Of a stretch of DNA of 64,000 bases, positions 46,293 through 55,570 are shown in pieces. The notes below the pieces were generated by a model. That model worked only from the letters and a program-made list of their open reading frames with translations. It was not told the DNA's origin and searched no databases. Location of the stretch: contig NZ_LT977070.1 in assembly GCF_900250075.1 (NCBI RefSeq), positions 1,371,634-1,435,633 of the forward strand, written 5' to 3'. A program made the translations under genes and the position numbers. The stretch's first letter is position 1. Each line of letters begins with the position of its first letter. Source of the DNA: Cupriavidus taiwanensis (GTDB taxonomy: Bacteria > Pseudomonadota > Gammaproteobacteria > Burkholderiales > Burkholderiaceae).

Positions 46293-47426
46293 ATGCTGCA
46301 TATCTCTTCGCATTTCGATTCCGGTGCCATCGAGGTCGAGGCGCTCGACCGCGCCGACGATATCCGCCTGCGCATCCGTGCCGACTCGCACGCCGACTTC
46401 CGCCAGTGGTTCCATTTCCGGCTGCAGGGCGCGGCCGGGCAGGCCTGCCGCATGCATTTCCTGAACGCGGGCGACTGCACCTATCCGGACGGCTGGCGCG
46501 ACTACCGCGCGGTGGCGTCGTACGACCGCGCCAACTGGTTCCGCGTGCCGACGCGTTTCGACGGTCAGGTGATGACGGTGGAAGTCACGCCCGAGCACGA
46601 CAGCATCTGGTTCGCGTATTTCGAGCCTTATCCGGACGAGCGCCACCTGTCGCTGCTGGCGAGCTGCCAGCGCTCGCCCCTGGCGCGGCTGTCGCACCTG
46701 GGCAGCACCGTCGACGGGCGCGACATGACGCGCGTCACCATCGGCGAGCCGGGACCGGGCAAGTCCACCATCTGGATGATCGCGCGCCAGCACCCGGGCG
46801 AGAGCATGGCCGAGTGGTTCGTCGAGGGCGTGCTGCAGCGGCTGACCGGCACCGGCGTGTGGGCGGGCGACCCGGTCGCGCGCAAGCTGCTCGAGCGCGC
46901 GGTGTTCCATATCGTGCCGAACATGAATCCCGACGGCTCGGCACGCGGCAACCTGCGCACCAACGCCGCGGGTGCCAACCTGAACCGCGAATGGATGGCG
47001 CCGAGCCCGGAGACCAGCCCCGAGGTCTATCACGTGCGCCGCGCGATCGAAGCCAGCGGCTGCGACATGTTCTTCGATATCCATGGCGACGAGGGCCTGC
47101 CGTACAACTTCGTCGCCGGCAGCGAGATGCTGCCGGGCTTTACCGAAGCGCGCCGACGCGAGCAGCAGCGCTTTATCGAGGCCTTCAAGCGGGCCTCGCC
47201 GGACTTCCAGGACGTGCACGGCTACGCCGCCAGCAAGTACAACGCCGACGCGCTCAAGCTGGCGTCCAAGTACATCGGCCATACCTTCGGCTGCCTGGCG
47301 CTGACGCTGGAGATGCCGTTCAAGGACAACGCCGACCTGCCGGATCCGGCGGTCGGCTGGAACGGGGCGCGCAGCGCGCTGCTGGGAACGGCGATGCTGC
47401 AGGCGATATTGGATTATCTGGGCTGA
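46293..47426 (+). CDS. M14 family zinc carboxypeptidase, cytosolic CCP-like
   Basis: A 377-residue metallocarboxypeptidase with no signal peptide. An N-terminal beta domain (~120 residues, ending FAYFEPYPDERH) precedes the catalytic domain. Zinc ligands are in IARQHPGESMAEW (HxxE) and FFDIHGDEGLPYNF (His), with the substrate Asn-Arg in NAAGANLNREW and the catalytic Glu in LTLEMPFKDN near the C-terminus. This two-domain layout is that of Nna1/CCP enzymes, which remove C-terminal glutamates from tubulin in eukaryotes. The bacterial substrate is not known. Confidence 0.88.
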   Translation: MLHISSHFDSGAIEVEALDRADDIRLRIRADSHADFRQWFHFRLQGAAGQACRMHFLNAGDCTYPDGWRDYRAVASYDRANWFRVPTRFDGQVMTVEVTPEHDSIWFAYFEPYPDERHLSLLASCQRSPLARLSHLGSTVDGRDMTRVTIGEPGPGKSTIWMIARQHPGESMAEWFVEGVLQRLTGTGVWAGDPVARKLLERAVFHIVPNMNPDGSARGNLRTNAAGANLNREWMAPSPETSPEVYHVRRAIEASGCDMFFDIHGDEGLPYNFVAGSEMLPGFTEARRREQQRFIEAFKRASPDFQDVHGYAASKYNADALKLASKYIGHTFGCLALTLEMPFKDNADLPDPAVGWNGARSALLGTAMLQAILDYLG

Positions 47427-47453
47427 GCCGGGGCATCGGCACGCTGGTGGTTT

Positions 47454-47487
47454 TCTCGCCTCTCCCGCAAGCGGAAGAGGCGAGAAC
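47454..47487. repeat. Dispersed GC-rich palindrome, copy 4
   Basis: TTCTCGCCTCT and AGAGGCGAGAA form a perfect 11-bp stem around CCCGCAAGCGGA, between the convergent carboxypeptidase and lysine-rich lipoprotein genes. It shares the CTCCCGC core with the other copies (inverted orientation). Confidence 0.7.
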
Positions 47488-47508
47488 ACAAGCGCTCGAA
47501 CGGAGGGC

Positions 47509-48285
47509 CTACTGCTTCTTCTTGCTCTTGCTGGTCGCCTTGGCCGACGTCGACTTGGCCGAGCTCGACTTTACCGACTTCGATGCCGAGGCCTTGCCGG
47601 ACTTCGACGCCGTGCTCTTGCCCTTGGCCCCCTTGCGGCTCTTGCTGGCCGACGTGCGCGTGGCGGTGGGCACCGCCGGCGCGGCCGCGGGTTCGCTGAT
47701 GGTGGCGCCGCTGCTGTCGAGCAGCTCGTACGCCAGCATCATGCCGTCGTCATAGCCGCAGCGCACCTTCACCGGCTGCCAGTCGTCGCTGCCCGTGCGC
47801 TTGTGCGCGGTGGCGGCGAAGGTGACCACCGAGCTGACCGGCACCGCCTGCTTGCCCGGCGAGAAGCGCCCGCTCCAGGGTTCGGTGGTGGCCTGCCCCG
47901 CTGCGAGCGCGCCGGTGGGGATCTTCAGCGCATCGTAGGTGGCCGAGCGCGGCACCACCCAGCTGGCGTGCGCGGCGCAGTCGGCCACGTCGCTGCTGGC
48001 GTTCTCGGTCTTCATCAGCTGCTCGCGCATGCGCGCGCGGTACTCGGACAGGCTGACGCGGCCGCGGTCGGGCAGGTTGATGGTCTTGATGGGAGGCGAA
48101 GTGGAAGCGGCCGGGGCGGGGAGAGCTGCGGGGCGGGCGGGTACCGGGGCGGGTGCGGCGGTTGCAGGGGACGGCGCCGGGCTGGCAGCGGTGCCGGCGG
48201 CTTCGTCCGGCAGGTTGGCGCAGCCTGCCAGCGCGATCGCACCGGCTACGGCGGCGGCCACCATGCGCAGCCGGCTGCCGAGCAT
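47509..48285 (-). CDS. Lipoprotein with lysine/serine/alanine-rich C-terminal tail
   Basis: A 258-residue protein. A lipoprotein signal (VAGAIALAGCANL, Cys ~22) is followed by an Ala/Pro linker, a domain from about residue 80 to 205 (SLSEYRARMREQLMKTENAS, DCAAHASWVVPRSATYDALK, KVRCGYDDGMMLAYELLDSSG), and a ~50-residue tail of Lys, Ser, Ala and Thr ending SKSKKKQ. The tail looks like histone H1-like bacterial proteins, odd for an exported lipoprotein. ATG 48285 starts the signal; an upstream ATG at 48393 would add 36 residues. Function unknown. Confidence 0.75.
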   Translation of the reverse strand: MLGSRLRMVAAAVAGAIALAGCANLPDEAAGTAASPAPSPATAAPAPVPARPAALPAPAASTSPPIKTINLPDRGRVSLSEYRARMREQLMKTENASSDVADCAAHASWVVPRSATYDALKIPTGALAAGQATTEPWSGRFSPGKQAVPVSSVVTFAATAHKRTGSDDWQPVKVRCGYDDGMMLAYELLDSSGATISEPAAAPAVPTATRTSASKSRKGAKGKSTASKSGKASASKSVKSSSAKSTSAKATSKSKKKQ

Positions 48286-48539
48286 TGCGGAGATTCGTCG
48301 GATCACGGTGTTAGCGTTGTGAGCGTGTGTGCCTGGGATTGCCTGCCGGCGCCAGGGGCCGGCGGCCAGGATGGGTTCGCAAAGGATTGCCATGATAGAG
48401 GAAACCCATCTGCCAAAGTTCCTAAATCTTGTTACCCATTCTTCTAAAGCCTGGCCGACACGCTAACACCCGCGCCAAGTGACCCCGGCGCGGGCTCGCA
48501 GTTTCCGAAGCTGGCCCCGGCGGCGGGGCACAGGGTTTT

Positions 48540-49427
48540 TCAGGCCACGCGCGACGGCATCGCGCGCGTAAAGCGCAGCAGTTCGTCGAGCAGGCTGTTC
48601 AGGTCGTGCCGCAGCTTGGCAAAGCCGGCGGTATGCGTGAGGCCGGCCTCGTCCATGTAGAGCTTGCGGTTGACCTCCAGCTGCAGGCTGTGGCGGCCGG
48701 CCTGCGGCTGTCCGACCACACGCACGATCTCGACGCCCTTGTACGGGTGGTTGCGCCAGACCTCGTAACCCATCTCCTTGAGCAGCCCCTCGACCCGGTC
48801 GGTGAAGCGCTTGTCGCAGGTGGTGCCGTCGCGGTCGCCGACGACGAAATCCGGATGCTCCAGTCCGGGGAATTCAGTCGCGAACGGCGCGGCATGGCTG
48901 GGCATCGAATGGCAGTTGATATGCCAGGCGCTGCCATGGCTGGCGACGGCGCGCTCGGCCAGCTTCTGCAGCTGCGCGTAGTAGGGCAGGTAGCAGCGTT
49001 CGATGCGCGCCTGCACCTCGGCCACGCTCAGCTTGCGGTCGTAGATGGCTTCGCCGGTGTCCAGCACGCGCCAGACCAGGCCCTTGCCCAGACGGGTCTT
49101 GGCGGTCTCCTGCTTCGCGCCGGGCCAGGGCGCGTCGAGCAAAGCTTCGTCGATTTCCTCGAGCGCGCGGTTGGCGTCGAGGTAGCTGCGCGGAAAACCC
49201 GCGCACAGCAGCGGGATGCCGCGCGCCGGGGCACCGGCGTAGAGCTCGTCGACAAAGGTGTCCTCGGCCTGGCGCAGCAGCGGCAGCGGCAGCGCGGGAT
49301 CGGGGCGGAAGTCCGTCGGGTAGGTGGTCGCGCTGTGCGGCGAGTCCAGGAACAGCGCCGCGGGCTCGCCCTCGGGCTGGTACAGGCAGAACGGACTGTC
49401 CGCGATGGTTCGGTCGGTGTCGGTCAT
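48540..49427 (-). CDS. N-formylglutamate amidohydrolase family protein
   Basis: A 295-residue FGase-family enzyme (HutG-like), expected to deformylate N-formylglutamate or a similar N-acyl amino acid. Visible are LDSPHSATTYP near residue 27, RSYLDANRALEEID, the His pair in WHINCHSMPSHAAP, VVGDRDGTTCDKRFTD and SLQLEVNRKLYMDE. No other hut genes are present. It lies 14 bases after the Bug receptor gene on the same strand, so an uptake-plus-hydrolysis operon is likely. Confidence 0.88.
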   Translation of the reverse strand: MTDTDRTIADSPFCLYQPEGEPAALFLDSPHSATTYPTDFRPDPALPLPLLRQAEDTFVDELYAGAPARGIPLLCAGFPRSYLDANRALEEIDEALLDAPWPGAKQETAKTRLGKGLVWRVLDTGEAIYDRKLSVAEVQARIERCYLPYYAQLQKLAERAVASHGSAWHINCHSMPSHAAPFATEFPGLEHPDFVVGDRDGTTCDKRFTDRVEGLLKEMGYEVWRNHPYKGVEIVRVVGQPQAGRHSLQLEVNRKLYMDEAGLTHTAGFAKLRHDLNSLLDELLRFTRAMPSRVA

Positions 49428-49441
49428 GGTGTGCGTTGCGT

Positions 49442-50428
49442 TCAGTCGAGCGAGATCTTGGCGGCGGCGGCGACGCGCTTGTTCTTGGCCACTTCGGTCT
49501 TGATCTGCGCGGCAAAGTGCGCCGGGGTGTCGCCTACCGGGGTGGCGCCGAGCTTCTCCAGCTTGGCCTTGACTTCCGGCAGTGCCAGCACCTTGACCGC
49601 GGCGGCATGCAGCTTGGTCTGCAGGTCGGCCGGCAGGTTGGCCGGCGCGATCAGGCCGAACCAGGCGGCGTCGTTGACTTCGCCCAGGCCGAGTTCGGCG
49701 AAGGTCGGCACATTGGGCAGCGCGGCCACGCGCTTGGGTGCCGCCACCGCGAGCGCGCGCAGCTTGCCGCCTTCGATAAACGGCAGCGACGACGGCAGAT
49801 TGTCGAACAGCACCTGCACCTGGCCGGCCAGCGCGTCGTTCAGCGCCGGGCCCACGCCCTTGTACGGCACGTGCAGCAGTTCGGTCTTGCTGCTCAGCTT
49901 GAACAGTTCTCCCATCATGTGCGAGACGCTGCCGTTGCCGGCCGAGCCATAGGCCAGCTTGCCGGGCTGCGCCTGCGCTAGCGCGATGAACGACTTCATG
50001 TCGGTGGCCTTGACCGACGGATGGATGCTCATCACGTTCGGCACCGAGGCCAGGTTGGTGATGGGGGTGAAGTCCTTGGTGGCATCGTAGGACAGTCGCG
50101 GGTAGACCGCCGGATTGATGCCGTGGGTCGAGGCCGTGGCGATGCCCAGCGTATAGCCGTCCGGCGCGGCCTTGGACAGGAAGGTGGTGCCGATGCTGCC
50201 GCCGGCACCGCCGCGGTTGTCGACCACCACGGCCTGGCCCAGCTGCTGGCCGAGCTTGTCGGCGACGATGCGCGCGACGATGTCGGTGGTGCCGCCTGCG
50301 GGGAACGGCACCACCAGCGTGATCGGCTTGGTGGGGTAGCCGGACTGGGCGGCGGCGCTGAACGACAGGCCGGTGGCGAGGGCGGCCGAGGTGGCGGCCA
50401 GGACGCGGAGCAGGTGGCGACGTTGCAT
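49442..50428 (-). CDS. Bug family periplasmic substrate-binding protein
   Basis: A 328-residue extracytoplasmic receptor of the Bug (TctC-like) family. The signal peptide starts MQRRHLLRVLAATSAALATG and ends FSAAAQ. The mature protein begins YPTKPITLVVPFPAGGTTDIVAR, diagnostic for Bug, with VVDNRGGAGGSIGTTFLSKA and YGSAGNGSVSHMMGELF. Bug proteins bind carboxylates or N-acyl amino acids. It precedes the N-formylglutamate amidohydrolase gene and is divergent from a LysR regulator. No membrane transporter partner is adjacent, which is common for this family. Confidence 0.93.
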   Translation of the reverse strand: MQRRHLLRVLAATSAALATGLSFSAAAQSGYPTKPITLVVPFPAGGTTDIVARIVADKLGQQLGQAVVVDNRGGAGGSIGTTFLSKAAPDGYTLGIATASTHGINPAVYPRLSYDATKDFTPITNLASVPNVMSIHPSVKATDMKSFIALAQAQPGKLAYGSAGNGSVSHMMGELFKLSSKTELLHVPYKGVGPALNDALAGQVQVLFDNLPSSLPFIEGGKLRALAVAAPKRVAALPNVPTFAELGLGEVNDAAWFGLIAPANLPADLQTKLHAAAVKVLALPEVKAKLEKLGATPVGDTPAHFAAQIKTEVAKNKRVAAAAKISLD

Positions 50429-50477
50429 GATCTTTGTGGCGAAAGGTATCAAGGAAGAGACAAAGGCGTCTTCACGA

Positions 50478-50497
50478 TTCTGCTCGTGCAAGCAGAA
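50478..50497. promoter_or_regulatory. Inverted repeat between Bug and LysR genes
   Basis: TTCTGCT and AGCAGAA arms separated by six bases, in the 130-base divergent promoter region. It is a plausible binding site for the adjacent LysR protein. Confidence 0.5.
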
Positions 50498-50558
50498 CCC
50501 TCGCAAACGAAATAAAATCCCTAGCTCATTCCATTTGGTCGTGAAGTAGAGGTGATTT

Positions 50559-51467
50559 ATGCGACGCCTATGTCCGTCGCTGACCGAGTTGCACGCCTTC
50601 GAGGCGGCAGCGCGCCATAACAGCTTTACCGTAGCCGCCCGCGAACTGCATGTCACGCAAGGCGCGGTCAGCAAGCAGGTGCGCAGCCTCGAGGCCTACC
50701 TCGGCGTCGAGCTGTTCGAGCGGGTGCGCCAGCGGCTGGTGCTAACCCCCGCGGGCGAGCGCTACCTCGAGCGCATCGCGCCCAGCCTGAACGAGCTGGA
50801 AGCCGCCACGGTGGAATTGATGGCGGGGCAGGGGCGGGGCGGCGTGCTGCATATCGCCAGCATGCCGACGCTGGGCGCCAAGTGGCTGATCCCGCGCCTG
50901 CCGCAGTTTTTCGCGCGGCATCCGGAGGTGACGCTGGAGTTCGTGCCGCATGCGCAGGGCTACGATTTTTCCGAACCGGACCTCGACGCCGCGATCCGCT
51001 TCGGCGATGGCGTCTGGCCCGGCAGCCTGGCCGACTACATGACCGGCCGCGAGGTCTTGCCGGTATGCCGGCCGGGCCTGCTGGCGTCCGAGCCCGATGG
51101 CGTCGCGCCGACGCCGGCGGCCTTGCTGCGCTATCCGCTGCTGCACCACACCACCGTGCCCGAGGCCTGGCCCGACTGGTTCGCCACGCTGGGCCTGCCC
51201 ACGCGCGACGCCTGGAGCGGAGCGCGCTTCGACCAGTTTTCGCTGCTGACGCAGGCGGCGCTGTCGGGACTGGGCATCGCGCTGATCCCGCGCTGCCTGA
51301 TCGAGGCAGAGCTGGCCAGCGGCGCGCTGGTGGTGGCGCACCCCGCGCAGGTGCTGGCCAAGAAGGGCTATTACCTGTGCTATCCGGAGCAGAAGCAGCA
51401 CCTGCCGGCGCTGCGCACGTTCAGGGCGTGGGTGATGGAGGGGGCGGACCTGGCGCGGCCCGGGTGA
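50559..51467 (+). CDS. LysR family transcriptional regulator, GcvA-like
   Basis: A 302-residue LysR-type regulator. The helix-turn-helix is at residues 5-65 (LTELHAFEAAARHNSFTVAA, RELHVTQGAVSKQVRSLE). The effector domain has the GcvA-group features DLDAAIRFGDGVWPG and GLGIALIPRCLIEAELASG. It is divergent from the Bug/amidohydrolase operon and likely controls it, with glutamate-type effectors possible. Confidence 0.92.
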   Translation: MRRLCPSLTELHAFEAAARHNSFTVAARELHVTQGAVSKQVRSLEAYLGVELFERVRQRLVLTPAGERYLERIAPSLNELEAATVELMAGQGRGGVLHIASMPTLGAKWLIPRLPQFFARHPEVTLEFVPHAQGYDFSEPDLDAAIRFGDGVWPGSLADYMTGREVLPVCRPGLLASEPDGVAPTPAALLRYPLLHHTTVPEAWPDWFATLGLPTRDAWSGARFDQFSLLTQAALSGLGIALIPRCLIEAELASGALVVAHPAQVLAKKGYYLCYPEQKQHLPALRTFRAWVMEGADLARPG

Positions 51468-51529
51468 GGCGCGACAGAAACCAGTGAATGGTCCCAGTTG
51501 TGGGCGGGAGAGGGAGCAAACCGCAGTTC

Positions 51530-52705
51530 TTATTTCGACAGCACCTTCATCGCCTGCTCCAGCCCCGCCAGCGTCACCGGATACATCCGTCCCTTCATCA
51601 GCTGGTTGATCACCGTGATCGACTGCCGGTACTGCCACAGCCCTTCGGGTTCGGGGTTGAGCCAGACAAAGTGCGGGAACTGCTCGGTCATGCGGTTCAG
51701 CCACACCGCGCCGGCCTCGGCATTGTTGTACTCGACCGAGCCGCCCGGCTGCAGGATCTCATACGGGCTCATGGTGGCGTCGCCGACGAAGATGATCTTG
51801 TAGTCGGGCGTGTACTTGTGCAGCAGGTCCCACGTCGCCAGCTTCTCGGCGTGGCGGCGGCGGTTGTTCTTCCACACGTAGTCGTACAGGCAGTTGTGGA
51901 AGTAGTAGTACTCGAGGTGCTTGAACTCGGTCTTGGTGGCCGAGAACAACTCCTCGACGCGCTTGATGTGGTCGTCCATCGAGCCGCCCACGTCCATCAG
52001 CATCAGCACCTTGACCTTGTTGTGCCGCTCGGGCCGCAGCTTGATGTCGAGCAGCCCGGCGTTGGCCGCGGTGGAGTGGATGGTGTCGTCGAGGTCCAGC
52101 TCGGTGTCGGCGCCTTCGCGGGCGAAGCGGCGCAGCCGGCGCAGCGCGACCTTGATGTTGCGCGTGCCCAGCTCGACCTGGTCGTCATAGTCCTTGTAGC
52201 TGCGCGCCTCCCACACCTTGATCGCGGTGCGGTTGCCCTTGGACGGGCCGCCGATGCGGATGCCCTCGGGGTTGTAGCCGCCATGGCCGAACGGCGAGGT
52301 GCCGCCGGTGCCGATCCACTTGTTGCCGCCTTCGTGCTTTTCCTTCTGCTCCTCGAGCAGCTGCTTGAGGCGCTCCATCAGCTTTTCGAGGCCGCCCATG
52401 GCCTCGATCTTGGCCTTTTCCTCGGGCGACAGCTCGCGCTCCAGCGTCTTCTGCAGCCAGTCGAGCGGGATGTCGGACTTCCAGTCGACCAGGCTGTCCA
52501 CGCCCTTGAAGTAGGCGGCGAAGGCCTGGTCGAACTTGTCGAAGTGCTTCTCGTCCTTCACCAGCGTCATCCGCGACAGGTAGTAGAACTCGTCGATGGA
52601 GGGCGTGATGACCTGCGCCTTGAGCGCTTCCAGCATGGTCAGGTATTCCTTGACCGAAACCGGCAGCTTGGCGTGGCGCAGCGAGAAGAAGAAATCGATC
52701 AGCAT
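51530..52705 (-). CDS. VWA-domain protein, CoxE-like (COG3825)
   Basis: A 391-residue cytoplasmic protein. The N-terminal half is helical and charged (LEKLMERLKQLLEEQKEKHEGG), the middle has WIGTGGTSPFGHGGYNPEG, and the C-terminal von Willebrand A domain has VLMLMDVGGSMDDHIK, in which the second MIDAS position is Gly instead of Ser. LEYYYFHNCLYDYVWKNNRRR follows. Genes of this family pair with MoxR AAA ATPases as co-chaperones for metal-centre insertion, and moxR is two genes upstream. The client here is unknown. Confidence 0.88.
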   Translation of the reverse strand: MLIDFFFSLRHAKLPVSVKEYLTMLEALKAQVITPSIDEFYYLSRMTLVKDEKHFDKFDQAFAAYFKGVDSLVDWKSDIPLDWLQKTLERELSPEEKAKIEAMGGLEKLMERLKQLLEEQKEKHEGGNKWIGTGGTSPFGHGGYNPEGIRIGGPSKGNRTAIKVWEARSYKDYDDQVELGTRNIKVALRRLRRFAREGADTELDLDDTIHSTAANAGLLDIKLRPERHNKVKVLMLMDVGGSMDDHIKRVEELFSATKTEFKHLEYYYFHNCLYDYVWKNNRRRHAEKLATWDLLHKYTPDYKIIFVGDATMSPYEILQPGGSVEYNNAEAGAVWLNRMTEQFPHFVWLNPEPEGLWQYRQSITVINQLMKGRMYPVTLAGLEQAMKVLSK

Positions 52706-52734
52706 GGTGCCTCGCTTTCAGTCGGCGCGGCGCG

Positions 52735-53337
52735 TCAGCGCGGGCGCTCGAGCTGGAATTGCAGGTGTTGCCGCACCGCCGGCCATTCGCTGGCGATGAT
52801 CGAGAACACCACGGTGTCGCGCAGCGTGCCGTCCGGCATGCGCATGTGGTTGCGCAGCACGCCGTCCTGCCTGGCGCCCAGGCGGGCAATCGCGGCGCGG
52901 CTTTGCTGGTTCATCCAGTGCGTGCGGAATTCCACCGCGATGCAGTCGAGATGGTCGAAGGCATGGCCCAGCAGCATCAACTTGCACTCGGTGTTCAGCG
53001 GCGTGCGCTGGACCCGGCGCGCATACCAGGTCGAGCCGATCTCCACGCGCCGGTTAGCCGCGTCGATATTCATGTAGGTGGTCATGCCGGCCAGCGCGCC
53101 GGCCGCGTCGCGCACCGCGAACGGCAGCATGGTGCCGCGCTGCTGCAGCTCCAGGCGCCGCGCGATCTCGGCCTCCATGCGCTCGGGCGCCGGCACGCTG
53201 GTGTACCAGAGCTTCCACAGCTCGCCGTCGGCGCAGGCGGCGCGCAGGCCGTCGGCGTGCTCGGGCCGCAGCGGTTCCAGCGTGGCATGCCGGCCCGCCA
53301 GGACCACGGGTTTGGCAAAAACGGTCGTGTCGTTCAT
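52735..53337 (-). CDS. GNAT family N-acetyltransferase
   Basis: A 200-residue acetyltransferase of the RimJ/RimL-like group. It starts MNDTTVFAKPVVLAGRHATLEPL, with strands and the acetyl-CoA site in IGSTWYARRVQRTPLNTECKL (the usual RGTGxN loop is replaced by RRVQRTPLN) and the C-terminal FRTHWMNQQSRAAIARLGARQDG. It lies between moxR (17 bases) and the VWA gene (29 bases) on the same strand, so it is probably co-transcribed. Substrate is unknown. Confidence 0.87.
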   Translation of the reverse strand: MNDTTVFAKPVVLAGRHATLEPLRPEHADGLRAACADGELWKLWYTSVPAPERMEAEIARRLELQQRGTMLPFAVRDAAGALAGMTTYMNIDAANRRVEIGSTWYARRVQRTPLNTECKLMLLGHAFDHLDCIAVEFRTHWMNQQSRAAIARLGARQDGVLRNHMRMPDGTLRDTVVFSIIASEWPAVRQHLQFQLERPR

Positions 53338-53354
53338 CGGGCTTGGCCGCGCGC

Positions 53355-54242
<888 letters not shown>

Positions 54243-54387
54243 GAGGCAACCTGAGGTGGCGGCCGCTCGCGGGCGAGGGCCGGGTTGGCGTGCTGGGCGC
54301 GGTCTCTTCGCGCTGTGATGCGCGCTTTCGTTATGGAAACAACAGGGTCCGTGGCGGGCGCCCGCGTGCCGTTGGCGGAGCGTGGGC

Positions 54388-54399
54388 GAACGGTCGTGC
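54388..54399. promoter_or_regulatory. Operator-like 12-mer upstream of moxR
   Basis: GAACGGTCGTGC is the exact reverse complement of the 12-base core of the right arm of the operator at 3300-3311. It lies 146 bases upstream of moxR near a possible leftward -10 (TATACT, complement of 54418-54423). Flanks are not conserved, so this may be chance. Confidence 0.4.
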
Positions 54400-54485
54400 G
54401 GATTCCCGGGATGGGCCAGTATAAAAGACCTTTGCGGTTCGTGTTGGCGCGCGCCGACAGGGTTCCGCCGATGCCGGCCGCTGGC

Positions 54486-54515
54486 TGGACTGGCAGGTGC
54501 CGGCTGCGGTACAAT
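54486..54515 (+). promoter_or_regulatory. Candidate sigma-70 promoter for cytochrome c genes
   Basis: TGGACT (54486-54491) and TACAAT (54510-54515) are separated by 18 bases. It is the best promoter-like match upstream of the two cytochrome c genes, 270 bases before the first ATG. Confidence 0.45.
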
Positions 54516-54785
54516 GCGGCGGTTTGACGCGCCCCCACGTCCAGTTCTCCAGTATCCGGCAGTCCGCGTTCAGAAGTCCCTGCGGCCCTTCCGGGTCGCG
54601 GCGATTGCGCGAGGTGGTTCCAGAATGGTGTTCCACACCCCGGCAAACCGACCGGATGCGACATCTCTGGCGGGTTGCACCCCGGCCAACCGACTGGCTG
54701 CCCTGGTTGCTCCGCAGAAGCATTCTGAAACCGTCTCCGCCCGGCAGGGCAGGTCACACGGTTTAACTTCCAATCCGCAAAGACA

Positions 54786-55133
54786 ATGAAAAAGCTCCTC
54801 ACGATGGTGGTGCTGGGCGCGGCTGCAACGGCCGTGCAGGCACAGGAAGTCAAGGGCAATGGAGACGCTGCCAAGGACAAGGTTGCAATGTGCATCGGGT
54901 GCCACGGCATTCCGGGCTACCGCGCGTCCTTCCCCGAGATCTATGAAGTGCCGCTGCTGGGCGGCCAGAGCGCCAAGTACATCGAGAACGCGCTGAAGGC
55001 CTACCAGAAGGGCGAGCGCAAGCACCCCACCATGCGCAGCATCGCCGCGACGCTGACCGAGCAGGACATCGCCAATGTGGCGGCCTACTACTCGCAGCAG
55101 AAGGCCGATACGCAGAACAATTCCCTCAGGTAA
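54786..55133 (+). CDS. Cytochrome c (c553/c4-like), first of two
   Basis: A 115-residue exported monoheme cytochrome c. The signal peptide KLLTMVVLGAAATAVQA is cleaved before QEVKG. The heme site is MCIGCHG (residues ~37-43), and LLGGQSAKYIENALKAYQKGERKHPTM contains the sixth ligand Met. It is the class I c553/c4 pattern for periplasmic electron transfer. The second cytochrome gene starts 10 bases on. Confidence 0.92.
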   Translation: MKKLLTMVVLGAAATAVQAQEVKGNGDAAKDKVAMCIGCHGIPGYRASFPEIYEVPLLGGQSAKYIENALKAYQKGERKHPTMRSIAATLTEQDIANVAAYYSQQKADTQNNSLR

Positions 55134-55143
55134 GAGACCCCAC

Positions 55144-55542
55144 ATGAAGACGCTCAAGACGCTTTCGTTCGCGCTCGGCGCACTCGTGCTGGGTGCTGCC
55201 GCCATGCCGGCCTCGGCCGCAGACCTTGCCAACGGCAAGACCCTGGTCGAAAAAGGCAACTGCGTGGCCTGCCATGGCGCCGGCATGAACAAGCCGATTT
55301 CGCCCGACTACCCCAAGCTGGCCGGCCAGCATGCCGACTACCTGTATCACGCGCTGATGTCCTACCAGGTGTCGGGCAATGCGCTGGTGGGCCGTTCCAA
55401 CGCGATCATGGCCGGCCAGGTCAATGCCAACCCGGCGGTCACCGGCAAGGACGGCAAGCCGCGCCCGTTCACGCGCAAGGAACTGAAGGACATGGCCGCC
55501 TACATCGAGTCGCTGCCGGGCGACCTGGTGCTGAAGAAGTAA
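55144..55542 (+). CDS. Cytochrome c (c553/c4-like), second of two
   Basis: A 132-residue exported monoheme cytochrome c. Signal peptide TLSFALGALVLGAAAMPASA; heme-binding CVACHGAG near residue 40; KLAGQHADYLYHALMSYQVSG and later Met residues (NAIMAGQV) for axial ligation. It is paralogous to the upstream gene and in the same operon, which ends at the terminator at 55571. As the nos operon is adjacent, electron supply to N2O reductase is a possible, unproven role. Confidence 0.92.
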   Translation: MKTLKTLSFALGALVLGAAAMPASAADLANGKTLVEKGNCVACHGAGMNKPISPDYPKLAGQHADYLYHALMSYQVSGNALVGRSNAIMAGQVNANPAVTGKDGKPRPFTRKELKDMAAYIESLPGDLVLKK

Positions 55543-55570
55543 CGGCCGGCGGCGCTGGCCGCAGGCAAGC

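Larger units (their letters stand above)
54243..54785. other. Intergenic region between moxR and cytochrome c genes
   Basis: 543 bases between divergent genes with no credible ORF. It holds the operator-like 12-mer at 54388-54399, an AT-rich stretch around 54418-54427, and a promoter-like TGGACT/TACAAT pair at 54486-54515. Beyond that (54530-54785) I see nothing recognisable; the cytochrome c mRNA would have a leader of about 265 bases. Confidence 0.6.

Noticed and set aside
48469..48494. Hairpin CCCGCGCC/GGCGCGGG after the amidohydrolase gene as a terminator
   Set aside because: The stem is good but no T run follows on the minus strand, so termination is not supported.
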